A DNA stretch of 64,000 bases from Bacteroidota bacterium (lineage in GTDB: Bacteria; Bacteroidota; Bacteroidia; Flavobacteriales_D; Sanyastnellaceae). Shown one piece after another: positions 51,179-58,986 of this stretch (its first letter is position 1; each line of letters begins with the position of its first letter). Under the pieces are notes generated by a model. That model searched no databases. It saw only the letters and a program-made list of their open reading frames with translations, and had not been told where the DNA came from. Position numbers and translations under genes: made by a program. Location of the stretch: the NCBI GenBank assembly GCA_002746975.1, contig NVXE01000007.1, positions 118,615-182,614 on the forward strand, written 5' to 3'.

Positions 51179-52458
51179 TCAAATCTAAACGTTTTTTGAA
51201 TTTTCCCTACTTGCTCATCTGCAACACCAGCCTTTATTGCGAATGTCTCCCAGAGTCTAACTACCTCCATTATTTCATAAATACTGTTCTCAGCATTCCC
51301 GTAGCTTATATTCTTTCCTACCTCTAATAAATCGTCTATTGTGAAATCGTCTCTTTTGCCATTAACACTCATTTGGTGTGAGTTAGTCCAAATCCCTGTT
51401 GGATTATAAGAGTATGTAATATCATAGGCAGGTGATAGTTTCCACTTCCCCTGTTTATTCATTAAAAACGAAATGTTTTTTGTGTGATCGTCTTGATTTC
51501 TTGCTATCACATTAAATACCATTCTTTTAAATAGCTTTACTGCATCCGAGTGTGGCAATCCTAGCTTTCGAATAATATCTAAACCATCTTCGTAAGAGTA
51601 TTCCCCCGCTTTTCTAAAGTCGTAGTGAGCAATAGAGCAAAGTGTTTGCATATGGAGCTTTTCATTGTTTCCTATTCTATCAAACCTCTTCGTCATGAAA
51701 TGAGCTCGTCCATTCTCTTCAAAGAGTAACGACGGCATCATCTCAATCCCGCACTCAATAGCCATCAGGTAGTAAGCGTATTCTATTCTTCCATAACCTA
51801 TAGGGTCTGACAATGAACTGTCTTCCACTCCGTCAAACTTCAATAAATAATGTTCAAATCCTTCAGGGACAGAAGTTTGTCCAGATCTAATTTCCTTTGT
51901 CACTTCATTATAAGCGATTATCGCCTTCGCTCTCTGACCTCCTGCTGAAGTCCCTACTTTGATAAGTTCATTCAGCCCCTCTGTATCTTGAAGGTTAAGC
52001 TTGATTTCTTTTCGATTATTAAGTATTTGCTGTGCTAATCCGACTAGTTTGTCAATATTAAGCGTAGTGGCGTTTTTCAAATGAACATTTGTCGCAGGTT
52101 CAAATTCTAACGCCCCCATCCCTCTAGACCCTATGTAGCACAGTCTATCTAGTGGTGTAAAATCATCTTTGTTAATTTTATTTAGGGATAACCATTGGTT
52201 AATTAACTCATTACCAAAATCATCCGGCAATACATCCGACAATAGTCCAGGCAACCCTTTGAAAGTCTCTTTATTTAATGACGAGAAGCTATAGATGGTG
52301 CCCTTTGATTCAAAAATAGGCATGTGAATAGGAGACACATCAAGATTACTATTTGTGAATTCGGGAAAAAATTCAAAAGACCCGAAATTCCGCTCTTTAT
52401 CCCAACTTAAGGCCCCTAGGTTTTGTCCCCATAATTTTATTTTGACTACATCTACCAT
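51172..52458 (-). CDS. hipA: HipA-family serine/threonine kinase toxin
   Basis: 428 residues, near the E. coli HipA length. The N-terminal subdomain has LWGQNLGALSWDKERNFGSFEF. GTSAGGQRAKAIIAYN is the P-loop/autophosphorylation segment, MTKRFDRIGN follows, the catalytic Asp is in IARNQDDHTKNISFL, and the Mg-binding loop is SPAYDITYSY. HipA phosphorylates glutamyl-tRNA synthetase in E. coli and induces dormancy; the target here is assumed. The start overlaps hipB by 7 bases. Every catalytic residue I can judge is present. Confidence 0.93.
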   Translation of the reverse strand: MVDVVKIKLWGQNLGALSWDKERNFGSFEFFPEFTNSNLDVSPIHMPIFESKGTIYSFSSLNKETFKGLPGLLSDVLPDDFGNELINQWLSLNKINKDDFTPLDRLCYIGSRGMGALEFEPATNVHLKNATTLNIDKLVGLAQQILNNRKEIKLNLQDTEGLNELIKVGTSAGGQRAKAIIAYNEVTKEIRSGQTSVPEGFEHYLLKFDGVEDSSLSDPIGYGRIEYAYYLMAIECGIEMMPSLLFEENGRAHFMTKRFDRIGNNEKLHMQTLCSIAHYDFRKAGEYSYEDGLDIIRKLGLPHSDAVKLFKRMVFNVIARNQDDHTKNISFLMNKQGKWKLSPAYDITYSYNPTGIWTNSHQMSVNGKRDDFTIDDLLEVGKNISYGNAENSIYEIMEVVRLWETFAIKAGVADEQVGKIQKTFRFDL

Positions 52459-52781
52459 TGTGCGTTCCCTTTATGTTCTTTAGATTTCCCAGAAGCACGG
52501 ACTCTTTCTTTTCCTTTAAGTTTAAGTAGCTCAATAGGACTCGCTCCTTTTTGAGGAAGGAAATGGTCTAAACTGTCGAGCTCGCCTAAAACTCTCATTA
52601 TTCGAATAAGAGTTTTAAGTTTAATGCTTTTGCCTTGTTCAAAGTTTTTAATGGTTTGCGCATGAAGCCCGGACTTTTGAGCAACATCACCCTGAGTCAT
52701 ATTGAGATTTAGCCTTCGCTGTTTTACGCGGCCCGTAATTTCATTTATAATTACATCATCTGTTTTTGTAGAGTATCCCAT
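52452..52781 (-). CDS. hipB: HipB-family antitoxin, XRE-type HTH
   Basis: 109 residues with helix-turn-helix about 20-75 (RRLNLNMTQGDVAQKSGLHAQTIKNFEQG). A C-terminal basic tail (KLKGKERVRASGKSKEHK) is long compared with E. coli HipB. It represses the operon and neutralises HipA. The upstream region has two palindromes and a perfect -7 element between them. Confidence 0.9.
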   Translation of the reverse strand: MGYSTKTDDVIINEITGRVKQRRLNLNMTQGDVAQKSGLHAQTIKNFEQGKSIKLKTLIRIMRVLGELDSLDHFLPQKGASPIELLKLKGKERVRASGKSKEHKGNAQW

Positions 52782-52785
52782 TACT

Positions 52786-52839
52786 GTGTTACAGTATATT
52801 ATTTTATACTATAAGCACAAATATACGTCATAAAGTATA
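52786..52839. promoter_or_regulatory. hipBA promoter with two operator-like palindromes
   Basis: Minus-strand TATATTTG (complement of 52818-52825) is the -7 element. AGTATA (52793-52798) and TATACT (52805-52810), spacer 6, form a palindrome that extends imperfectly to GTG..CAC (52786-52818) and covers the predicted start of transcription. TATAC (52822-52826) and GTATA (52835-52839), spacer 8, overlap the -7 element from upstream. The second has the layout of E. coli hipB sites (TATCC-N8-GGATA). Autorepression is inferred. Confidence 0.65.
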
Positions 52840-52908
52840 AATAAATATACGGTAAGTAGGGGGTAAGTGAGCTCGGATTAGAAATCAATTCCAAAACGTT
52901 AGATGCTT

Positions 52909-52930
52909 ATACAGAAAGTAATTAATATTT
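52909..52930 (+). repeat. Direct repeat, left copy
   Basis: ATACAGAAAGTAATTAATATT occurs here and again, with one extra T, at 55971-55992 in the same orientation. The pair flanks the DUF4143 ATPase, the IS3-type remnant and a lipoprotein gene (3.1 kb). It could mark the edges of a module or be a shared regulatory sequence; the evidence is one copy pair. Confidence 0.45.
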
Positions 52931-52976
52931 GTCGATATAATGAGCCCTGCAAAAAAATAAATACTGAAAACGAAGC

Positions 52977-54137
52977 TTAGATTTCATAGTTAACCATTGA
53001 TTTCCAGCTAATCAATTTTCCATTATTTCTAAGCTGATTTTCTTGCCCTCCGTATATAACAAACGATTTTCCGGGATCATTTTCGGATATCTTATTCCAA
53101 TAATCTAACCCATTAAAGTAATCGCCCCTTTTAGTGCTACCAGATTTTATTTCGATCGGAGTAATTAATTCTCCATCGTCTATTATTAAGTCAATTTCTT
53201 TGCCTTTATGATCTCTCCAAAAATAAAGATTAGGTTCTTTTCCTATATGAATATGTCGCTTCATTAGTTCCCCAATTATTAAATTCTCAAATATTGCTCC
53301 TTTGGCGAAGTGGATTTTAATTTGAGATGAATTTTTAATACCTAATAAATAAGATAATAGTCCTGTATCATAAAAATACAGTTTAGGCATCTTAGTTAAT
53401 CTTTTGTTGTAATTTTTATGGTGAGAGTATAACCGAAACACTATGTAGCTGGTTTCTAAAATATTTATCCAAGATTTTATAGTATTAACTGATACGCCTG
53501 CTTCATTTGACAGCTCCGACATGTTTAACAATTGTCCTGCTCGCCCTGCACAAAGTTTTAAAAAGGTTGTAAATGTATTTAGATTACCAACTTGGGTTAA
53601 CTGGCGCACATCTCTTTCAATATACGTTTGAAGGTAGTTAGGGTAAAAATCTTCTGGATCAATGTTTTGGTCAAAAATTCTAGGATAAAACCCCTTATAA
53701 GCTACATCTTCAAAGGTTTCAGACAAGCAGTTTACGCCCTTTAATTCAAACATACTAAAAGGCAGTAATTTTAGTATTCCAACTCTTCCTGCAAGACTTT
53801 GACTTATCTGTTCTGATAACAAGAAGTTTTGAGACCCAGATAGTATAAATTTAATTGATTGATCCTCATCGACAAGTCCCTGTATATATGAAAAAAGTTG
53901 TGGCACTCTTTGTACTTCATCAAATATTGCTCCTTTTGGATAGTTATTTAAAAAACCCCGCGGATCATCTAGTGCAAATGCTCTGTCATCAGGGTTCTCC
54001 AAGGATACATACGGTAAGTTTTTAAAAACTTCTTTAATCAAAGTTGTTTTACCAGATTGCCGAGGGCCTGTTACTGATATTACGGGAAATTTCGTGTATA
54101 AATGCCTAAGCTTTTTTTCTAGTGTTCTTGCTATCAT
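52977..54137 (-). CDS. AAA ATPase with DUF4143 domain
   Basis: 386 residues. Walker A GPRQSGKTTL (24-33), Walker B AIFDEVQRVP with Asp73-Glu74, then FILSGSQNFLLSEQISQSLAGRVG and the winged-helix part (VSVNTIKSWINILETSYI). The C-terminal DUF4143 region has a PD-(D/E)XK-like pattern FENLIIGELMKRH...EIDLIIDDGE...PIEIKSG. This family is widespread as orphan ATPases of unknown role, enriched near mobile and defence genes. The ATG lies 4 nt after a TACCTTTA element; that promoter is in the junction with the truncated transposase gene. Confidence 0.9.
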   Translation of the reverse strand: MIARTLEKKLRHLYTKFPVISVTGPRQSGKTTLIKEVFKNLPYVSLENPDDRAFALDDPRGFLNNYPKGAIFDEVQRVPQLFSYIQGLVDEDQSIKFILSGSQNFLLSEQISQSLAGRVGILKLLPFSMFELKGVNCLSETFEDVAYKGFYPRIFDQNIDPEDFYPNYLQTYIERDVRQLTQVGNLNTFTTFLKLCAGRAGQLLNMSELSNEAGVSVNTIKSWINILETSYIVFRLYSHHKNYNKRLTKMPKLYFYDTGLLSYLLGIKNSSQIKIHFAKGAIFENLIIGELMKRHIHIGKEPNLYFWRDHKGKEIDLIIDDGELITPIEIKSGSTKRGDYFNGLDYWNKISENDPGKSFVIYGGQENQLRNNGKLISWKSMVNYEI

Positions 54138-54141
54138 ACCT

Positions 54142-54173
54142 TAAAGGTACAATATTGCAGTCTAATTACAAAA
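54142..54173 (-). promoter_or_regulatory. Promoter of the DUF4143 gene at the transposase junction
   Basis: On the minus strand TTTTG (complement of 54169-54173), 19 nt, TACCTTTA (complement of 54142-54149), then the ATG 4 nt later (54137). The stop codon of the truncated transposase (54162-54164) lies in the 19-nt spacer. Confidence 0.75.
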
Positions 54174-54896
54174 CTGTACTATATCCCCTTGCGTTTGAGG
54201 GTGCATAGGAGCGCCATGAACTTGCTTGATACTCTTTGAGGTCATGTACTCTTTAATCTCTTTAGAGACGTAGCAAGGGCTGTTATCTGAAAGGATCTTA
54301 GGCCGTTCGCCTTCTTTTAACCCCGTTTTCTCAAGGGCAGCGTCTACACTGCGCATTACATCCGGTGTTTTCATGGTCCTACATAACTCATGATGAATAA
54401 TGAAGCGGGAGTAGTCGTCTAAGATGGTGGATAGGTAATACCAGCCCCATCCTTCTACCTTGAAATACGTAAAGTCTGTTTGCCACATCTGATGAACGTA
54501 AGTAGTCTTATCCTTGAACTCATCATTAGCTCTAAGTAGTATGTGATTAGGGCTAGTAATAAGATCTGCTGCCTTTAGAATAAGATACACAGAACTCTCA
54601 GAGATAAAGTGTTTCATATTGTCAGTCATATACGTAGCAAGTTCCCTGGGAGAGTCTGCCGTCCTATCTAGAGCAACATCAATAACCTTAGACCTGTAAC
54701 CGTCTGGGATTTTATTCCAAGAAGTTCTACGCACCCTGTCATGTAAAGCATCAACGCCGCCAACAAGGTAACGGTCATACCAATTGTAAAAGGTGCTTCT
54801 GGACACGCCTATCTCCTTAAGAGTACGTTTTACAGAAAGCTCAGACCTCTCAGTTAGACTTATAATCTCCATTTTTTCTTCAGCTGAATATCTCAT
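54162..54896 (-). pseudogene. IS3-type transposase OrfB, C-terminus truncated
   Basis: 244 residues. N-terminal HTH (TLKEIGVSRSTFYNWYDRYL), the integrase core with Asp141 in MWQTDFTYF and Asp204 in ILSDNSPCYVS, up to HGAPMHPQTQG. At this point intact relatives read GKIER..., where the third acidic residue (Glu) sits, and go on for about 90 residues; here the frame reads GDIVQFCN and stops. The DDE triad is therefore incomplete and the enzyme is almost certainly dead. The breakpoint lies near 54183 and the DUF4143 promoter follows at once. Confidence 0.8.
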
Positions 54897-54907
54897 GTAC
54901 TTGCCCT

Positions 54908-55270
54908 TTAAGAATCCAGACCGTTGGAGATCTTTTTTAAAACATGATTTGATAGAGTGAGTTCAGCTACAAGCTCCTTATACTTCCCTAACTCATCTCT
55001 CATCTTAACTACTTCGTTGCTGTTAGCATCACGCGTAGTATCTCCCGAAAGTCTACGCTTTCCTGCCTCCAAGAAGGATTTACTCCAACTGTAGAATAAA
55101 GAGCTTGTGATACCCTCTCGTCTACATATTTCAGCGATGGATTCTTCTCCTCGCAATCCTTCAATAACAATAGCAATCTTTTCCTCAGAGCTGAATTGTC
55201 TTCTGGATTTACGCCTGATGTCTTTAATGGTGGCCTCTGATTTCTTAGGCCTTCCTGGTACTCTCTTCAT
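54908..55270 (-). CDS. IS3-type transposase OrfA
   Basis: 120 residues. HTH region EKIAIVIEGLRGEESIAEICRREGITSSLFYSWSKSFL (in parts), a basic N-terminus (RVPGRPKKSEATIKDIRRKSRRQF), and a leucine-zipper-like end (VVKMRDELGKYKELVAELTLSNHVLKK). It looks intact but is useless without OrfB. The gene ends 11 bases before OrfB. Confidence 0.85.
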   Translation of the reverse strand: MKRVPGRPKKSEATIKDIRRKSRRQFSSEEKIAIVIEGLRGEESIAEICRREGITSSLFYSWSKSFLEAGKRRLSGDTTRDANSNEVVKMRDELGKYKELVAELTLSNHVLKKISNGLDS

Positions 55271-55271
55271 A

Positions 55272-55329
55272 ACAAAAGTTTTATGACACTCTAATGTAAA
55301 AAGTGTCCATTAATAAATTTAACTTTTGT
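55272..55329. repeat. Nested inverted repeats at the IS end
   Basis: Outer pair ACAAAAGTT (55272-55280) and AACTTTTGT (55321-55329); inner pair GACACT (55285-55290) and AGTGTC (55302-55307). They lie just upstream of the OrfA start. Confidence 0.55.
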
Positions 55330-55346
55330 CCAACTTTAGCTGACGA

Positions 55347-55366
55347 TTTACATTATGTAATGTAAA
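55347..55366. repeat. Near-perfect palindrome, possible operator
   Basis: TTTACATTA (55347-55355), TG, TAATGTAAA (55358-55366). Lies between the IS end and the lipoprotein gene stop, with no gene to regulate nearby except OrfA. Confidence 0.45.
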
Positions 55367-55440
55367 TATGTATAGCCGAAAATTATATTTCTAAAATGTA
55401 CGAATTGAAGGGAGGACGTCAATTTTTTGGGGAGACAACA

Positions 55441-55896
55441 CTAGTAGTCAATGAATTTTGTAGTACGTCTAAAGTCTGAAAGGTCGACTATTACAAGGCT
55501 ATCTATTAATTCATCATTTGAATTTTTTTTTAAATAAAACATCCCCTTAACTACTGTATCTTCATAGCATTGCGCTAGATAAGTCAGATAATGTTTATCA
55601 AACCCCGCCACTTTGTATTTTTCTTCTATTCCTCCTGGAAAAGAATCAAAAATTATTGAGGTAGGTAACCCAATAAAACAGTTGTCATTATTATTAACGA
55701 TATCAATTATCTCATCCTCAATTGGTGTCATCAGACAAGCGCCTATGCTCAGTCCTTCCTTTGCAATAACGTCGTTTTCAAAAATTGAAATTAGTCTGTC
55801 CACTTTTTCGGTACAAGGATCTACTACTTGATTAGGTTGTTGAATTATACATCCTGAGATGAAAAATAAAGCTAGTATTGAGGTGAGAGTTTTCAT
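55441..55896 (-). CDS. Small lipoprotein, unknown function
   Basis: 151 residues, lipoprotein signal peptide with lipobox FISG|C (Cys16) and a Gln/Asn-rich start of the mature part. Five further Cys, no recognisable family. It lies between an IS remnant and hsdM, so it is accessory. The gap up to hsdM (55897-56173) holds no gene that I can support. Confidence 0.6.
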   Translation of the reverse strand: MKTLTSILALFFISGCIIQQPNQVVDPCTEKVDRLISIFENDVIAKEGLSIGACLMTPIEDEIIDIVNNNDNCFIGLPTSIIFDSFPGGIEEKYKVAGFDKHYLTYLAQCYEDTVVKGMFYLKKNSNDELIDSLVIVDLSDFRRTTKFIDY

Positions 55897-55970
55897 CTTT
55901 GAATTATAAATGGTTTTTTAAATAGCTGTGTTCAAGTGGCAAGTGCAACAAGCTTGGTTTTTACTTCCCG

Positions 55971-55992
55971 ATACAGAAAGTAATTTAATATT
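55971..55992 (+). repeat. Direct repeat, right copy
   Basis: ATACAGAAAGTAATTTAATATT, the partner of the copy at 52909-52930 with one inserted T. Confidence 0.45.
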
Positions 55993-56173
55993 GTAAGTCT
56001 TTTATTAACAATATGTTATGATGAGTTTTGTAAATTTTCACGTCAGAATAACCGCAAAAGATTGATTTTTGAATCTACTTTCCCTTTTGTGTTTGAAATA
56101 TAATGAAATTAGAGCCTTGTTGATTCTATAGTTATATTTTCATTGAGTATTTTGCGAATCAATTAATATTACT

Positions 56174-57781
56174 ATGACAGGAGAACAATTGAAGGCTTTG
56201 GAGTCAAGGCTCTGGAAAGCAGCAGACGAGTTAAGAGCCAATAGTAAACTTACAGCTACAGAATATAGCTTTCCTGTATTGGGTATCATCTTTTTACGAC
56301 ACGCCCATAATCGCTTTGAAATAGCTAAAATAGAGATTGAGAAAAGTCTTCCAGTCCATGCTATTCGAGGAATAAGACCTATTGAGAAAAATGATTTTTT
56401 GACGGCTAAGGCCATCTTTTTGCCAGAAGAAGCTAGGTGGAATCATATTCTAGACCTACCAGAAAGTGTTGATGTTGGTGAGCATATCAATAAATCAATG
56501 AAGGGCATTGAAGATGAATACCCTGATTTGTTAGGTGTGCTTCCTAAAGTCTACAACCTTTTCGAAAAAGACTTGTTACTTAGGTTGCTTCGGATTTTTA
56601 ACGATGCAGCTTTAGATAATATTACCGGTGATGTGTTTGGAAGGATTTACGAATACTTCTTGAACAAATTTGCAATGAGTGGTGCTCAGGAAGGAGGTGA
56701 GTTCTTTACGCCCCCATCATTGGTTAAAACCATTGTAAATATCATTGAACCTAAAAGAGGTAAAGTGTTAGACCCCGCAGTAGGTAGTGCGGGGATGTTT
56801 GTGCAAACAGCACACTTTATAGAGAATGAAGGCTTTGATGCTAGTGATAAGGTTACCTTTTACGGACAGGAGAAAACAGACACCAACACCAAGCTTGCCA
56901 AGATGAATATGGCTGTGCACGGATTAGATGCTAATATCGTGCAAGGGAATAGCTTTTATGAAGACAAGCACGAGCTGGTAGGTAAATGCAGTTTTGTAAT
57001 GGCCAACCCGCCATTTAATGTGGACGGAGTAGACAAAGAAAAAGACAGTGTAAAAAAAGATGCACGTTTACCTTTTGGTCTGCCGAATAACGATAATGCT
57101 AACTACTTATGGATACAATACTTCTATAGCTATTTGAACGAAAACGGAAGAGCTGGTTTTGTTATGGCTTCTTCTGCTTCTGACGCAGGGCATAGTGAGA
57201 AGAAACTCAGGCAAAAGCTCGTAAAAACAGGTGCTGTAGATGTTATGGTTGCAATAGGAAACAAATTCTTTTACAGTGTGCCTCTTCCTTGTTCTTTGTG
57301 GTTTTTTGATAAATCAAAAGCCAAAGACCCTGTAAGAGCAAATAAGACCTTGATGCTTGACCTCAGAAATGTTTACCGTAAAGTAAGTTCCAATCATCAC
57401 GATTTTACAGAAGAACATTTAGAAAGTATACACGCTATTGTAAGCCTATACAGAGGAGATAATACACTCTTTAACGCCTTAGTAATTAAATACACTAAGG
57501 AATCCAAAACAGAAGAATTAGAATGGTTAACAAGCCGTTTTCCAGATGGAGTTTATACTGATGTAATTGGGCTTTGTAAAGTAGTTGATAGAACTGAAAT
57601 TGCTGATAATGATTGCAGTTTATCGCCTGGAAGATATGTAGGGGTAGTAGACCAAGTTGATTATGATTTTGACTACGAATCTGCAATGATTTGTATTAAA
57701 GAAGAGCTTAAGAATTTAAATGATGAAGCCAATGATTTAGCTGGCCAAATACAAATTGATTTAGAAGAGTTGGGTTTATGA
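56174..57781 (+). CDS. hsdM: Type I restriction-modification system, methyltransferase subunit
   Basis: 535 residues. The helical N-terminal domain (1-150) is followed by motif I LDPAVGSAGMFV (199-210) and motif IV NPPF (278-281), an N6-adenine methyltransferase. Between them GQEKTDTNTKLAKMNMAVHG. Two copies with one HsdS form the modification complex. The stop overlaps the hsdS start (ATGA). Confidence 0.95.
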   Translation: MTGEQLKALESRLWKAADELRANSKLTATEYSFPVLGIIFLRHAHNRFEIAKIEIEKSLPVHAIRGIRPIEKNDFLTAKAIFLPEEARWNHILDLPESVDVGEHINKSMKGIEDEYPDLLGVLPKVYNLFEKDLLLRLLRIFNDAALDNITGDVFGRIYEYFLNKFAMSGAQEGGEFFTPPSLVKTIVNIIEPKRGKVLDPAVGSAGMFVQTAHFIENEGFDASDKVTFYGQEKTDTNTKLAKMNMAVHGLDANIVQGNSFYEDKHELVGKCSFVMANPPFNVDGVDKEKDSVKKDARLPFGLPNNDNANYLWIQYFYSYLNENGRAGFVMASSASDAGHSEKKLRQKLVKTGAVDVMVAIGNKFFYSVPLPCSLWFFDKSKAKDPVRANKTLMLDLRNVYRKVSSNHHDFTEEHLESIHAIVSLYRGDNTLFNALVIKYTKESKTEELEWLTSRFPDGVYTDVIGLCKVVDRTEIADNDCSLSPGRYVGVVDQVDYDFDYESAMICIKEELKNLNDEANDLAGQIQIDLEELGL

Positions 57782-58986
57782 GCTGGAGACAAATTAAAAT
57801 ACAAGAGTTTGCTGATGTTGTTGGGGGTGGAACACCTTCAACAAGGGTTAAAGAATATTGGGGAGGGAATATTCCTTGGATTGGACCGAAAGATTTATCA
57901 AAATATGACTTCAGATTTATTAAAAATGGAGAAAGAAATATCACTAAGAAAGGATTGTCAGATTCATCTGCAAAACTATTGCCTATAAATACTGTGATGA
58001 TGACTTCAAGGGCTCCAATTGGGTATCTCGCTTTGGCTGAAAATGAGATTTGCACTAACCAAGGATTTCAAAATCTTATTTGTAAAGAAGGTATAGCATC
58101 TCCTTTTTTTGTTTATTATCTTTTAGCTAACAATCTTGATAAGATAAAAAGCATTGCAACTGGTGCTACTTTTCCTGAAATATCTAAAACAAAATTAAAG
58201 GGCATAGCATTGCCCCTCCCTCCCCTCCAAACCCAAAAAAGAATTGCAGATATTTTAATTGCTTATGATGATTTAATAGAAAACAACCTAAAACGCATTA
58301 AGCTATTAGAACAAACAACACAAAACATTTACAAGGAGTGGTTTGTCAACATGCGTTTTCCAGGACACGAGAATATAACTATAAACCAAGAAACAGGATT
58401 GCCTGAGGGGTGGAATTATGGTGTCGTTTCTGAATTTGGAACTGTTATTACAGGTAAAACACCCTCTACAAAAAAAGTAGAATATTATGGAAATGAAGTT
58501 CCTTTTGTGAAAACTCCAGATATGCATTCCTCACCTTATGTCATAGACACTTTTACTTCATTATCAACTTTAGGAGCAGAAAGTCAAAAGAATAAGTTTT
58601 TGCCTAAAGATTCAGTAATGGTGAGCTGTATTGGAACAGCTGGAGTTGTTGCATTAGTTAGTAGACCCTCTCAAACAAACCAGCAAATTAATTCAGTAAC
58701 ATTTGATGGAAATTATAAATCTTTTTATTTCTATTGCTTTTCAAAAGAACTTAAACCACTGTTAGAAGGATTAGGTAGTAATGGAGCAACTATGGTAAAT
58801 GTAAATAAAGGTAAATTTGAGGGAATTAAAATACTAATTCCTATTGCTGATGTATTGATTTCTTTTGATAATATTGTTAAAACCAACTTCAATCAAATTT
58901 TAAATCTTTTAAATCAAAACCAAAAACTAAAAGAAGCTCAAGATATTCTCTTACCGAGATTAATGAACCAAACTATAGAAGTATGA
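57778..58986 (+). CDS. hsdS: Type I restriction-modification system, specificity subunit
   Basis: 402 residues with two target-recognition domains: the first starts WRQIKIQEFADVVGGGTPST and ends near ALPLPPLQTQKRIADIL; the second starts GWNYGVVSEFGTVITGKTPSTKK and ends near KFEGIKILIPIADVL. Conserved helices LIENNLKRIKLLEQTTQNIYKEWF and the C-terminal partner separate them. The recognised sequence is not predictable. Overlaps hsdM and hsdR by 4 bases (ATGA both sides). Confidence 0.93.
   Translation: MSWRQIKIQEFADVVGGGTPSTRVKEYWGGNIPWIGPKDLSKYDFRFIKNGERNITKKGLSDSSAKLLPINTVMMTSRAPIGYLALAENEICTNQGFQNLICKEGIASPFFVYYLLANNLDKIKSIATGATFPEISKTKLKGIALPLPPLQTQKRIADILIAYDDLIENNLKRIKLLEQTTQNIYKEWFVNMRFPGHENITINQETGLPEGWNYGVVSEFGTVITGKTPSTKKVEYYGNEVPFVKTPDMHSSPYVIDTFTSLSTLGAESQKNKFLPKDSVMVSCIGTAGVVALVSRPSQTNQQINSVTFDGNYKSFYFYCFSKELKPLLEGLGSNGATMVNVNKGKFEGIKILIPIADVLISFDNIVKTNFNQILNLLNQNQKLKEAQDILLPRLMNQTIEV

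Larger units (their letters stand above)
54162..55330 (-). mobile_element. Remnant IS3-family insertion sequence
   Basis: Two-gene layout OrfA (54908-55270) and OrfB (54162-54896), with 11 bases between instead of the usual overlap with frameshift. The OrfB end is lost. The upstream end has nested inverted repeats (ACAAAAGTT/AACTTTTGT and GACACT/AGTGTC at 55272-55329), which may be subterminal sequences; because the other end is deleted, no terminal repeat pair can be confirmed. Confidence 0.75.

Noticed and set aside
51172-54137. hipBA plus the DUF4143 ATPase as one three-gene toxin system
   Set aside because: hipB has its own promoter and operators, 195 bases separate it from the ATPase, and the ATPase is expressed from a separate promoter.
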